DNA of 56,837 bases from Phycisphaerales bacterium (lineage in GTDB: Bacteria; Planctomycetota; Phycisphaerae; Phycisphaerales; UBA1924), in assembly GCA_028289195.1 (NCBI GenBank), contig JANQQR010000020.1:1-56837 (forward strand). The letters are read 5' to 3'. Both the position numbers and the translations under genes were made by a program. Position 1 is the first letter of the stretch, and every line of letters begins with the position of its first letter. Positions 10,557 to 20,211 of the stretch are shown here, in pieces. The notes below the pieces were generated by a model. That model was not told the DNA's origin. It was given only the letters and a program-made list of their open reading frames with translations, and did no database searches.

Positions 10557-11380
10557 ATGAGTACGAGATCAGCCATCATCCTCGCAGCGGGCAAAGGCAC
10601 GCGCATGGCCTCGGACCTCCCCAAGGTGGCCCACGAGGTCGCCGGGCGCCCGATGGTCGCCTGGGTGATCGAGGCGTGCGCCGCCGCGGGGTGCTCGCGC
10701 ATCGTCGTGGTGGTCGGGTACAAGCGCGAAGTCGTCGAGGCCGCCTGCGCGGGCGCCGACGCCGGCCAGGCCAGCGTCGAGTTCGTGCTCCAGGACGAGC
10801 AGCTCGGCACCGGGCACGCCGTGCTGTGCTGCAAGGAGACTTTCGAGTCCGAATGCACCGCTCCGGGCAACGAGGTCGTCGTGCTCGCGGGCGATGGCCC
10901 GCTGATCCGCACCGAGACCCTCGAGCAACTGCTCGCCGAGCACCGGGCGTCAGGCGCCAAGGCGACGATGGCCACCAGCGTGATCGACGATCCCACCGGC
11001 TACGGACGCATCGTTCGCGATGAAGCCGGCCGGTTCCAGGCGATCGTGGAGCAGAAGAATCTCGACGACAGCCAGCTGGGGATCCGCGAGGTCAACCCGA
11101 GCTATTACTGCTTCGACACGCGGGCACTCTTCGACGCGCTCGAGCGGGTCGAGCGCAATCCGGTGAGCGGGGAGTACTACGTCACCGACGTGCCGGCGCT
11201 GCTGCTGGGCGCCGGCGAGGGCGTCGGTGTGATCGAGGCCGTCCCGCCCGAGGACGTGCTCTCGATCAACACGCTCGAGCAGCTCTCTGAGGTCGATCGT
11301 GTGCTCCGCGAGCGGCTCACCGGAGCGGGCGCAGCTGGCGATGGAACGGAGTCCGGCGGGCAGACAGGAGGCCAAGCCTG

Positions 11381-11381
<1 letters not shown>
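10557..11381 (+). CDS. glmU: GlmU-type N-acetylglucosamine-1-phosphate uridylyltransferase domain, no acetyltransferase half
   Basis: The 274 residues match the N-terminal pyrophosphorylase domain of GlmU: LAAGKGTRMASDLPKVAHE, QDEQLGTGHAV, VLAGDGPLI, YGRIV, IVEQKNLDD and EYYVTDVPALL. This domain makes UDP-GlcNAc from UTP and GlcNAc-1-phosphate. Normal GlmU is about 455 residues and continues into a left-handed beta-helix acetyltransferase with hexapeptide repeats; here the frame ends in a Gly/Ser/Thr-rich tail. Glucosamine-1-phosphate acetylation must therefore come from another protein. The ATG at 10557 was chosen because it opens the conserved MSTRSAIILAAG start; the frame is open further upstream through the tRNA. 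The stop overlaps prs (TGATG). Confidence 0.85.
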
Positions 11382-12367
<986 letters not shown>

Positions 12368-12428
12368 ACGCTCGAATCAGAACCCACGCGCTCGCCATCG
12401 GGGCGGGCAGGAATCGGAGACACCACAA

Positions 12429-13106
12429 ATGATCAGCTCACACAAGCTCACAGTGCACAAGCGTGAACGCACCGGCTCGCGCTACTCCCAGCGCGAGCGC
12501 GCCGCGGGCCGCCTGCCGGCCGTTCTCTACGGCCACGGCCAGGCCCCGGTCTCGATCTCGCTCGACGCCAAGGAAGCGCTCCGCTTCTTCCACGACGGCG
12601 AGAAGGTCTTCAGCATCGACCTCGAGGGCGAGCAGGCCGGCCAGACCGTCATGCTCAAGGACCTCCAGTTCGACTACCTGGGCACCAACGTCGTCCACGT
12701 CGACCTGACCCGCGTCGACATCAACGAGTCGATCGAGGCCAACGTGCCCGTGCACTTCCACGGCGACGCCGTCGGCCTCAAGACCGCCAACACGATCCTC
12801 GTGCACCCGACCTCCGAGCTGCACGTCCGCTGCACCGTGGCAACCCTCCCGGACTCGATCGTCGCCGAGATCGGCGGGGTCGAGGCCGGCTCGGCGCTGC
12901 ACGCCGGCCAGCTGCAGCTGCCCGAGGGAGTCGAACTGCTGACCGACCCCGACGCCGTCGTGGCACAGGTCAACATCGTCAAGGAAGAGGTCGAGGAGCC
13001 CGAAGGCGAGGCGGCGGAAGTCGGCGCCGAAGGCGCGGCCGAGCCCGAGGTCATCGGCGAGAAGAAGGCCGACGAGGGCGAGGGCGGCAAGGACGAGAGT
13101 GCGTGA
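12429..13106 (+). CDS. rplY: 50S ribosomal protein bL25, CTC (long) form
   Basis: The 225 residues have an N-terminal 5S-rRNA-binding domain (HKRERTGSRYSQRERAAGRLPA, first half, to about residue 92). The C-terminal beta domain (about 95-185) is that of the CTC/TL5 form, including VPVHFHGDAVGLK. The last 40 or so residues are strongly acidic (KEEVEEPEGEAAEVGAEG and onward). The stop overlaps the pth start by four bases (GTGA), indicating translational coupling. The acidic tail is longer than in most homologues. Confidence 0.94.
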   Translation: MISSHKLTVHKRERTGSRYSQRERAAGRLPAVLYGHGQAPVSISLDAKEALRFFHDGEKVFSIDLEGEQAGQTVMLKDLQFDYLGTNVVHVDLTRVDINESIEANVPVHFHGDAVGLKTANTILVHPTSELHVRCTVATLPDSIVAEIGGVEAGSALHAGQLQLPEGVELLTDPDAVVAQVNIVKEEVEEPEGEAAEVGAEGAAEPEVIGEKKADEGEGGKDESA

Positions 13107-13822
13107 AGTTGATCGTCGGACTGGGCAACCCGGGCTCCGAGTACGAGAAGACCCGTCACAACGTCGGCTTCATGGCCGTCGATCTTCTCCGCGATCGGTG
13201 CGCGCCCGGCGCGATCCCCAAGTCCAGGTTCCAGAGCGCCGTCGTCGAGGCACGCCTGCCGGATCCCGACGGATCGGACCAGCCGGCGCTCCTGATGAAG
13301 CCCCTCACCTACATGAACCTCTCCGGGCGCTCGGTCGCCGAGGCCGTCCGCTTCTACAAGCTCACCCCAGCCGAGGACGTGCTGGTGATCGTCGACGAGG
13401 TCCAACTGCCCGTCGGCAGGATCCGTGTCCGCGCCGACGGCAGCGCCGGCGGGCACAACGGGCTCGCCAACATCGAGCAGTTCCTCGGCACCAACGCCTA
13501 CGCGCGCATCCGCATCGGCATCGACCGGCCGGGCGAGCACATCACCCAGCGGGACTACGTGCTGGGCCGGTTCACGGAGGACCAGCGCCCGGCTGTGGAC
13601 GAGGCCGTTGACAAGGCCGCAAAGGCGGCGATCACCTGGGCCGGCCGTGGCATCACGGCGGCGATGAACGAGTTCAACACGCGTCCGCCCAAGCCCAAGC
13701 CCGCTCGCAAGGAGCAGGGGGCGACGGACGCAGAGAAGAATCCAGAGAACACGAGCAACGAAACAGGCCCCGGAGCGTCCGGCGAGGCGCAGGGCAACCA
13801 AGGAAAGGCAGAGCAGCAATGA
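13103..13822 (+). CDS. pth: Peptidyl-tRNA hydrolase
   Basis: Releases tRNA from stalled peptidyl-tRNAs. The 239 residues begin with the canonical LIVGLGNPGSEYEKTRHNVGF (second half shown), with catalytic His19. LLMKPLTYMNLSG supplies the conserved Asn, DEVQLPVG the catalytic Asp, and SAGGHNGL the substrate loop. The enzyme core ends at about residue 190; the remaining 45 or so residues form a hydrophilic low-complexity tail (Lys/Pro, then Glu/Gly/Asn/Gln). It starts at GTG 13103, overlapping rplY, and its end overlaps rpsF (ATGA). Confidence 0.95.
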   Translation: MKLIVGLGNPGSEYEKTRHNVGFMAVDLLRDRCAPGAIPKSRFQSAVVEARLPDPDGSDQPALLMKPLTYMNLSGRSVAEAVRFYKLTPAEDVLVIVDEVQLPVGRIRVRADGSAGGHNGLANIEQFLGTNAYARIRIGIDRPGEHITQRDYVLGRFTEDQRPAVDEAVDKAAKAAITWAGRGITAAMNEFNTRPPKPKPARKEQGATDAEKNPENTSNETGPGASGEAQGNQGKAEQQ

Positions 13823-14208
13823 GCGACACTTCCCGCCACAACTACGAGGGCATGTTCCTCGTCAGCCAGGCGTCCGCCGCCGATCTCAACGCGATCACCG
13901 AGCACATCAAGGGCATCCTCGATCGCGCCGGTGCGTCGGTCATCGCCTTCAAGAAGTGGGACGAGCGACGCCTCGCCTACGACATCCAGAAGCAGAAGCG
14001 CGGCGTCTACTTCCTCAGCTACTTCTCCTGCGAGCCCGGCAACGTCGCCGGCCTGGAGCGCGACTTCAACCTCTCGGAACAGGTCATGCGCTTCATGCTG
14101 CTGCGGGCCGACCACCTCACCGAAGACGAGATGAAGGCCGCCGACGGCAGCGAAGAATTGGCCACCGAGGCCGCCCTGCGCTCCGAGGAAGCCCCCGCCG
14201 AGGCCTGA
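13819..14208 (+). CDS. rpsF: 30S ribosomal protein bS6
   Basis: A 129-residue bS6: YEGMFLVSQ, the KKWDERRLAYDIQKQKRGVY strand-helix region and the VMRFMLLRAD segment that packs on the platform of the 30S subunit. An Ala/Glu-rich tail follows residue 105. The start overlaps pth by four bases. In most bacteria rpsF leads rpsF-ssb-rpsR-rplI; here ssb and rplI follow but rpsR (bS18, the binding partner of bS6) does not. Confidence 0.96.
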   Translation: MSDTSRHNYEGMFLVSQASAADLNAITEHIKGILDRAGASVIAFKKWDERRLAYDIQKQKRGVYFLSYFSCEPGNVAGLERDFNLSEQVMRFMLLRADHLTEDEMKAADGSEELATEAALRSEEAPAEA

Positions 14209-14214
14209 TCGGGC

Positions 14215-14243
14215 TTCCCATTCCGTCTGCTATTTGTTAGGAT
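14215..14243 (+). promoter_or_regulatory. Candidate promoter of ssb with extended -10 and strong ribosome binding site downstream
   Basis: TTCCCA (14215-14220), a 17-base spacer, and TAGGAT (14238-14243) preceded by TG at the extended -10 position. The ssb ATG at 14279 has AAGGAGG at 14266-14272, six bases upstream, the best Shine-Dalgarno in this cluster. This may give ssb-rplI their own transcript. Confidence 0.45.
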
Positions 14244-14278
14244 ACCCGGGTCAAACTTCAGGATGAAGGAGGCCTCCC

Positions 14279-14746
14279 ATGGCCGGCTCGTACAACAAGG
14301 TTCTGCTCATGGGCAACCTCACCCGCGACGTCGAGGTGAGGCACCTGCCCAACTCCAATCAGGCTGTCGCCAACATCGGTCTCGCCGTGAACCGGCGCTT
14401 CCGCAAGGCAGACGGCCAGAACGGCGAGGAGACGACGTTCGTCGATTGCGAGGCCTGGGGACGCACCGCCGAAGTGATGGCGCAATACCTCAGCAAGGGG
14501 CGCCCGGTCTTCGTCGAAGGCCGCCTCAAGCTCGACCAGTGGCAGGACCAGCAGGGCCAGAACCGCTCGAAGATGAAGGTGGTCGTCGAGAACTTCCAGT
14601 TCGTCGACAGCGGCGGGGGCCAGGGCGGCCCGGGCGGAGGTTCGGGAGGCGGAGGCAGCCAATACGCCAACTCCGGCGCCCCGAACCAGGGCGCCGGCGG
14701 CGGGGGCTCGTACGAGCCCATCGGAGAAGACGACATCCCCTTCTAG
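14279..14746 (+). CDS. ssb: Single-stranded DNA-binding protein
   Basis: A 155-residue SSB. The OB fold occupies about 1-112 (NKVLLMGNLTRDVEVRHLP, VDCEAWGRTAEVMAQYLSKG, FVEGRLKLDQWQD). A Gly/Ser-rich linker (about 115-145) follows. The acidic tip GEDDIPF docks replication and repair partners in known SSBs. It binds ssDNA as a tetramer in the known family. The context between rpsF and rplI is standard. Confidence 0.97.
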   Translation: MAGSYNKVLLMGNLTRDVEVRHLPNSNQAVANIGLAVNRRFRKADGQNGEETTFVDCEAWGRTAEVMAQYLSKGRPVFVEGRLKLDQWQDQQGQNRSKMKVVVENFQFVDSGGGQGGPGGGSGGGGSQYANSGAPNQGAGGGGSYEPIGEDDIPF

Positions 14747-14827
14747 CAGGCGCCCCGCCTCGCGAGAAGGTCGAGACATCCAGACTCATACACGTTGGGG
14801 CCGGCGAGTGTCCGGCTCCTCAACTTC

Positions 14828-14844
14828 CTGACGCGACGCGTCAG
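14828..14844 (+). promoter_or_regulatory. Perfect 7-bp inverted repeat in the rplI leader
   Basis: CTGACGC-GAC-GCGTCAG forms a perfect 7-bp stem with a three-base loop, ending 17 bases before the rplI ATG and just upstream of its AAAGGA ribosome binding site. It could be an mRNA hairpin for translational control or a DNA operator; there is no T-tract, so it is not a typical terminator. Confidence 0.4.
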
Positions 14845-14861
14845 AGAAAGGACAGCGGAAC

Positions 14862-15434
14862 ATGCCCAAGGCAATCGAACTGTTGCTGACCGAGAACGTC
14901 GAGAACCTCGGAATCGTCGGGGACGTGGTCAAGGTGCGTTGCGGCTACGCCCGGAACTTCCTCCTTCCCCGCGAGCTCGCGACCGAGCCCAGCGCCGAGC
15001 GCATCGCCGCCCTGGCCGAACGCCGCGCCGAAGCCGAGCGCCAGCTCGCCGCGCTGCGCCAGAGCCGCGAGCAGATGGTCGAGAAGCTCGAGGGCTTCGA
15101 GATCACCCTCGAGCGCTCCTGCAACGACCAGGGCCTGCTCTACGGCTCGGTCACCCAGCAGGACATCGCCGACGCCCTGGGCGAGTCCGGCTTCGAGGTT
15201 CGGGATCGCGACGTCCGTCTCGGACAGACCATCAAGCGCGTCGAGAGCTACGAGGTGCTCATCAAGCCGGAGCAGGACCTCGAAGCCACGATCAAGCTGT
15301 GGGTCGTCTCCGACAGGCCGCTCGACCTCGACAACGAGGAAGAGGCCGAGGAGCCGGCTGGCGAGGCCGACGCCGAGGGCGCCGAGGCCGATGCCCAGAC
15401 CGAGGACGCTCCCGAGGCCGAAGCCACGGCCTGA
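14862..15434 (+). CDS. rplI: 50S ribosomal protein bL9
   Basis: The 190 residues start with the bL9 signature: IELLLTENVENLGIVGDVVKV, then RCGYARNFLLPRELA, the long connecting helix (AERRAEAERQLAALRQSREQ), and the C-terminal domain with LYGSVTQQDIADAL. Usual length is about 150; the extra 40 residues are an acidic tail of Glu, Ala and Asp. The start is preceded by AAAGGACAG. It is the last gene of the glmU-to-rplI cluster and faces a convergent minus-strand gene. Confidence 0.96.
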   Translation: MPKAIELLLTENVENLGIVGDVVKVRCGYARNFLLPRELATEPSAERIAALAERRAEAERQLAALRQSREQMVEKLEGFEITLERSCNDQGLLYGSVTQQDIADALGESGFEVRDRDVRLGQTIKRVESYEVLIKPEQDLEATIKLWVVSDRPLDLDNEEEAEEPAGEADAEGAEADAQTEDAPEAEATA

Positions 15435-15468
15435 GCCCGGGTCTCCGTGCAGATCGACAACGTGAACG

Positions 15469-17253
15469 CTAGCGCACCGAGAGGCCGGGGCCTTCGAGCC
15501 CCAGCATCTCGAAGTTGTCCAGCGCGACCGACATGATCGTTGACCCCGATGTCGGGGCGAAGAGCATGATGATCGTCTGGTCGGGGCGGTTCTGATCGAT
15601 CGTTGGGGCGTCGCCCATCGACCGGATCGGGTCGCCCGGGTTGAACTGGATCGTGACCAGGTTGTCCTGCTCGTTGACGTAGCCGATCGGTTCGTAGCGG
15701 GTGCCGTTGGTGTCGTCCAGGTACAGCGCCGCGCCCGGCGAAGCGGTCGAGAGCATGCGTCCCACCGTGGTCATGGAACCCCGGAGGTTGAGCGTCAACT
15801 GCACGATGCTGGTGGCGTTGCCCTGCGCGAAGGAATTGACCGCGAGCGATTGACCCAGGCCCCGCTCGCGGGCGCTGGCCGACGGGAGCACCGCCCGGCC
15901 GCTGACGATCCGGTTGTTCTCGTCGAACTGCAGACCGCCGGCGTTGCCCTTGTTGAACACGACCCGGTCCTGGAGGCCCGCCGAATTCTCGAATCCCTCG
16001 TAGTCACCGTCGCTGGTCGGCTGCAGAGGCTGAGAGCGGCTCGTGTCGAGCGGTCCGGTGGCGACCCCGCCCTCGCCCACACGGAAGATCGATTGGGCCC
16101 GGACGGCCCCGTCGCGCGCCGCAGGGCTGCGATAGGTGACCGGGTCTGCCGCGAACTCGGAGCCCTCGCCGACGTCGATCCGGTGGTTCTTGATGAACAG
16201 GAACTGCGGAGTCGCGTCCTTGGGCACGAGGAACTCGAACCCGAAGGTCGTGGTCGCCCCGCCCCCGGCCGAGACCGCCGCGGCTCCGAGCGCGTCCATC
16301 CGGAACCTCGAGAGCGCCAGCCCGCTGCCGGGCTCCGGCGCGCCGATGACAGCGAAGGGCGAGATGCCCTGCGTCGCGCCGGTGCCGCTGCGCACGATCA
16401 GCCGTGCCTGCGCCGGCGTGACGGCAACAAAGCCTTCCTTTTCCTTAGCGCCCGAGTCGAACTGGACCACGTAGCCCTCGATGACGGAGTTGGCGCTCGG
16501 GGCATCGCCCGTGTCGGTCATCACCGACTGGGGTGTCGCGCCCTTGAAGGTGTCGGTGACCAGCGCCTGATACGGAGCATCGACGACATACCTGCCCAGC
16601 ACCGAGACGTCATCGGGCCGGATCGAAGCGGTCCCCGTGCCCCGGTAGCCCTGGCGGGCCATGTGTCCGTTGATGTGCGCCGCCGGCCGGTACGCCGCGA
16701 GCGGGGTCGAGGTCGCGAGCGTGCCGCCGCTCATGTGCTCGTACATCGCAACGGTCAGCGCGTCGACGGGCACCCACAGCTTGCCCCGCACGACGTAGGC
16801 CCCGCCCTCTTCGCTCAGCGGGCTGTAGGCGAGCGCCGCCGGGCCCACCCGGAGGTGGCTCGCGCTGACGGCGAAGATCCCCGCGAACACCGCCCCGGCG
16901 AGGGCGCCGAAGAAGATGCCGCCGATCTGGTTGGCGTTCTCGCTGAACCCGAGGTTCGCCTTCACGAGATTGTCGACGAGCAGGCGGAGGATCAGCAGCG
17001 AGACGGCGAACGGGAGCAGGAGGCCCATGCCCCAGGCGCTGTTGAGCGCCAGGTCGGCGAACCCGCCGGTGCCGCCGGCGAACCCGAGCAGCATGTAGGC
17101 GACGGTCTCCCAGAGCCCGAAGGCGATCCCGCCCGCGATCACGACGCAGATCATGTTCAGGAACGCGCTGAACAGGCCGTAGCCCTTGGCCTTGACGCTC
17201 CAGAGCACGGCGCAGACCACGATGATGAGGATCACAAGAGCGTTGAGGATCAT
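15469..17253 (-). CDS. CvpA-like membrane protein with large extracytoplasmic domain
   Basis: Of 594 residues, the first 130 or so carry four predicted transmembrane helices in a CvpA-like layout (ALVILIIVVCAVLWS; LNMICVVIAGGIAFGLW; GLLLPFAVSLLILRLLVDNL; GIFFGALAGAVFAGIFAVS). The remaining 460 are a soluble, probably periplasmic, beta-rich domain with no recognised family. GAGG lies ten bases before the ATG. It is the third gene of a minus-strand unit with pilT and a PilB-like gene, which hints at an envelope or motility role, but nothing in its own sequence shows function. Confidence 0.75.
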   Translation of the reverse strand: MILNALVILIIVVCAVLWSVKAKGYGLFSAFLNMICVVIAGGIAFGLWETVAYMLLGFAGGTGGFADLALNSAWGMGLLLPFAVSLLILRLLVDNLVKANLGFSENANQIGGIFFGALAGAVFAGIFAVSASHLRVGPAALAYSPLSEEGGAYVVRGKLWVPVDALTVAMYEHMSGGTLATSTPLAAYRPAAHINGHMARQGYRGTGTASIRPDDVSVLGRYVVDAPYQALVTDTFKGATPQSVMTDTGDAPSANSVIEGYVVQFDSGAKEKEGFVAVTPAQARLIVRSGTGATQGISPFAVIGAPEPGSGLALSRFRMDALGAAAVSAGGGATTTFGFEFLVPKDATPQFLFIKNHRIDVGEGSEFAADPVTYRSPAARDGAVRAQSIFRVGEGGVATGPLDTSRSQPLQPTSDGDYEGFENSAGLQDRVVFNKGNAGGLQFDENNRIVSGRAVLPSASARERGLGQSLAVNSFAQGNATSIVQLTLNLRGSMTTVGRMLSTASPGAALYLDDTNGTRYEPIGYVNEQDNLVTIQFNPGDPIRSMGDAPTIDQNRPDQTIIMLFAPTSGSTIMSVALDNFEMLGLEGPGLSVR

Positions 17254-17289
17254 GGTGGGGGTTCCTCGGAATGAGCCCGCGACGGCGCG

Positions 17290-18987
17290 CTACTGCGCGG
17301 CGCTGGCCTGCGCCTTGGGCGCCTTGGCCTTCTGTGTCTGGGTGATGCGCACGACTTCTTCGATGCTCGTCTGACCCTCGCGCGCGTGCTGGAGCGCAGC
17401 GGTCTGGAGGCTCATCTTGCGGTTCCGGCGGAACAGCGCTCGAAGGCCGGTCATGTCGTTCGCGGCGAACAGCGCCCGCTCCTCGTCGCCCATCGGGTAG
17501 ACCTCGAACACCCCGACCTGCCCGAAGAACCCGCTCCCGCCGCACACCTCGCACTGGTGGGGCTTGTCGCGGATCAGGACCTGCCCGCTCTTGCGATAGA
17601 GCTCTTTCGTGTCCGTCGGCAGCCCGAGCTTCTTGATCATCTCGGGCGTCGGCTGGAACGAGGTGCGGCAGTTCTCGCACAGGCGCCGGACCATCTTCTG
17701 GGCGATCACCCCGCGCACGCTCTGGGCCGCGTCCTTCTGGCCGCCCACCGAACGGGCGTAGAGCTGGAGCGCGGTCAGCGCGCTGTCGGCCTTGAAGCTC
17801 AGGTACACGCGAGTCCGCTCGGTGTCGGCCCTCGCGACCTCCTTGGCGGTCTCGTCGTCGGGCATCTCCGAGACGAGGCAGACGTTGGGCTCGCGACGCA
17901 GGATCGATCGCACCGTTGTCGCAAAGTCAGCGCCCTCTTCAGTCGGGTCGTACGTGTTTGTGCGCACGCCCTCGATATCCGATTGCGGGTCGAACTCGAC
18001 CGTCTGGACGTTGTTGAGATAGGCGTCGGTCATCCGCACCAGGGCGTACTGCGTCGTCGTCCGCCCGTTGTCCGCCGGTGCGACGACCAGCACCACGCCG
18101 GACCCGTCCTCGACGAGCGAACGCACGTCGGCGACCTGGGCCTCGTGCAGACCGAGGTCGTCGATCCGGCGCTGCACCTGCGCCGTCGGGTCGAACAACA
18201 GCTCGACGGTGATCCCCGTGCTGGTCCCCTTCGTCGTGCATCGGACGGGGGTCTCCGGGGGCAGACCGGCCGGACCCAGCTTGAACGAGCCGGTCAGCTT
18301 GCGTCGCCGATCGGTGACGTCCAGGCCCGCCGCGGCCTTGTAGACGTTCAGGACCGGCACCGCCGTCGCCGCGGGCGCCGTCTGGATGACGGTGCGCACG
18401 CCGTCGACCAGCGTGGTGAACGCGTAGTTCCCGTCCTTGAGGGGCGAGACGTCCAACTGCCCGCCGCGCTGGTCCACCGCGCCCTGGATGATCTCTTCGG
18501 CGAGCAGGCGCACGTCGAACTCCGCCGTGCCCTTCTCGGGGACCTCGAGCATGCCGTCGGGGCCCTTGAAGGCCATCTTGGCGCTGCCCTTGTCGACCTT
18601 GACGCCCTTCTCCTTCTTCGATGCCGCCATGAGCGATTCGAAGTCGAGGCTCCAGCGCTGGGATTCGCTGATGCGATCGTCCCGGTTGCGCACCGTGAAG
18701 TAGATCGCGAGGTCGGCGATCAGGATCGCCGCCATCACCGGGATCGAGATGAACCCCGGCACCGGCGCCGCGATCACCACCGCCAGGGCCAGGAAGCCCA
18801 TGAGGATGTGGAGCCCGTTCCAGCGCTCGCGCGGGAAGTAGTTCGCCGCGGCGTCCTTGTCGTAGACGCTCGCGACCACCCACGCCCAGCCGATGAAGGG
18901 GATCGCGAGGATGATCGCCATCCACCAGGCCGTGAGGGCGACGCCCTGAGCGAGCGCGAGGGGCAAGACAGTGATTGAGTCGGTCAT
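17290..18987 (-). CDS. PilB/GspE-like protein with degenerate nucleotide-binding motifs and N-terminal membrane segment
   Basis: The 565 residues start with about three hydrophobic segments (residues 8-90). The C-terminal half follows the GspE/PilB secretion ATPase pattern. The Walker A position reads APADNGRTTT (about 303-312) instead of GPTGSGKTTT, with the catalytic Lys replaced by Arg. The Asp-box equivalent is TVEFDPQSDIEGV, Walker B is VCLVSEMPDDETA, and the His box (STLHTN in PilB) is replaced by LSFKADS. The tetracysteine zinc site is kept: CENC at about 435 and CEVC at about 480. The ATG at 18987 is the start nearest the first membrane segment; no strong Shine-Dalgarno is seen. Probably not an active ATPase. 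Confidence 0.8.
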   Translation of the reverse strand: MTDSITVLPLALAQGVALTAWWMAIILAIPFIGWAWVVASVYDKDAAANYFPRERWNGLHILMGFLALAVVIAAPVPGFISIPVMAAILIADLAIYFTVRNRDDRISESQRWSLDFESLMAASKKEKGVKVDKGSAKMAFKGPDGMLEVPEKGTAEFDVRLLAEEIIQGAVDQRGGQLDVSPLKDGNYAFTTLVDGVRTVIQTAPAATAVPVLNVYKAAAGLDVTDRRRKLTGSFKLGPAGLPPETPVRCTTKGTSTGITVELLFDPTAQVQRRIDDLGLHEAQVADVRSLVEDGSGVVLVVAPADNGRTTTQYALVRMTDAYLNNVQTVEFDPQSDIEGVRTNTYDPTEEGADFATTVRSILRREPNVCLVSEMPDDETAKEVARADTERTRVYLSFKADSALTALQLYARSVGGQKDAAQSVRGVIAQKMVRRLCENCRTSFQPTPEMIKKLGLPTDTKELYRKSGQVLIRDKPHQCEVCGGSGFFGQVGVFEVYPMGDEERALFAANDMTGLRALFRRNRKMSLQTAALQHAREGQTSIEEVVRITQTQKAKAPKAQASAAQ

Positions 18988-19053
18988 CGTGAGGGGTACT
19001 CTACTGCAGCGTGATCGGGCCGGCGTGCGCCCGCTCCCGGGCACCTGGGCCCA

Positions 19054-20211
19054 TCAGCCGAGGTTCTTGAGACGCATCTTGAGCTCTTCGGGGTTGGTCG
19101 TCGACTCCATCGCCGTGCGCATGTGGATGTACTCCTCCTCCACGAGCTTCACGAGGGAGCCGTTGTAGTCGATCATGCCCGACTGCTGGGATTCCTGGTT
19201 GCGCAGGACCTCCATCAGCTCGCCCTCGCGCTCCTCGAGGATGTACTTCTTGACGATCGAGTTGTTGAGCAGGATCTCCAGCGCCGGGATCCGGAAGATC
19301 TCCGGGCGGAGCGTGGGGAGGAGCTTCTGGTAGACGATGGCGCGCATCTGCTCGCCCATGATCTTCCGAACCTGCTCGCGCTCGCCGGGAGGGAAGAGGT
19401 CCAGGATGCGCGTGATCGTCTGCGACGTGCTCGAGGCGTGCACCGTGCCGAAAACGAGGTGGCCGGTCTGGGCGGCATGCAGCGCGGCCTCGACCGTTTC
19501 GGCGTCACGCATCTCGCCGATCAGCACGATGTCGGGGTTCTCGCGGACCAGCGCGCGGAGGCCGGTCTTGAAGTCGCTGACGTCGATGCCGACCTCGCGC
19601 TGGTGCACCGTGGCCTTCTTGTCCTGGAACACGAACTCGATCGGATCCTCGATCGTCACTATGTGCACGTTCTTGCGCTCGTTGATGTAGTCGAGCATCG
19701 ACGCGATGGTCGTGCTCTTGCCCGAGCCGGTCACGCCCGCGATCAGCACGAACCCCTGGGGCTGCATGCTGATCTCGGCCATCACCGGCGGGAGGTAGAG
19801 CTGATCGAACGGCAGGATCTTGCTGGTGATCAGGCGCGCCGCCAGGCTCAGCTTGCCCTTGGACTGGAACAGGTTCACGCGGAACCTGTGCACCTCGTCG
19901 TACTCGTAGGCGAAGTCCACCGATCCCCACTTGGACAGGTCGGCCCACTGCTCGTCGGTGAGCACGTCCTTGGCGATCTTCAGGAACTCCTCGGCGCTGA
20001 CCGGTTCGGTGTCCAGCGTCTTCAGCGAGCCCTTCAGACGCACCCGCGGCGCCGTGTCGCTCTTCATGATGAGGTCGGACGCCGAGGCCTTGATGGTGGC
20101 CTGCAGGAACTTGCCGAAACGCGTGGCGTGCGGGTCCTTCTGCTGGGCGCCGGCCCCGATCACCACGTGATCCGCCACCGACTCGAACTGGGTCTCGCTC
20201 ATCACGTTCAT
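19054..20211 (-). CDS. pilT: PilT-type twitching motility ATPase
   Basis: A 385-residue hexameric ATPase of the PilT group, which powers pilus retraction from the inner membrane. The N-terminal PAS-like domain includes KASASDLIMKSDTAPRVR. Walker A is GVTGSGKST, the Asp box is IVTIEDPIEFVF, Walker B is DIVLIGEMRDAETVE, the His box is VFGTVHASS, and a PilT-like C-terminal segment carries ALEILLNN. Unlike its downstream neighbour all catalytic residues are present. The ATG at 20211 has GAGGG about ten bases upstream; another in-frame ATG lies at 20202. First gene of a three-gene minus-strand unit. Confidence 0.93.
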   Translation of the reverse strand: MNVMSETQFESVADHVVIGAGAQQKDPHATRFGKFLQATIKASASDLIMKSDTAPRVRLKGSLKTLDTEPVSAEEFLKIAKDVLTDEQWADLSKWGSVDFAYEYDEVHRFRVNLFQSKGKLSLAARLITSKILPFDQLYLPPVMAEISMQPQGFVLIAGVTGSGKSTTIASMLDYINERKNVHIVTIEDPIEFVFQDKKATVHQREVGIDVSDFKTGLRALVRENPDIVLIGEMRDAETVEAALHAAQTGHLVFGTVHASSTSQTITRILDLFPPGEREQVRKIMGEQMRAIVYQKLLPTLRPEIFRIPALEILLNNSIVKKYILEEREGELMEVLRNQESQQSGMIDYNGSLVKLVEEEYIHMRTAMESTTNPEELKMRLKNLG

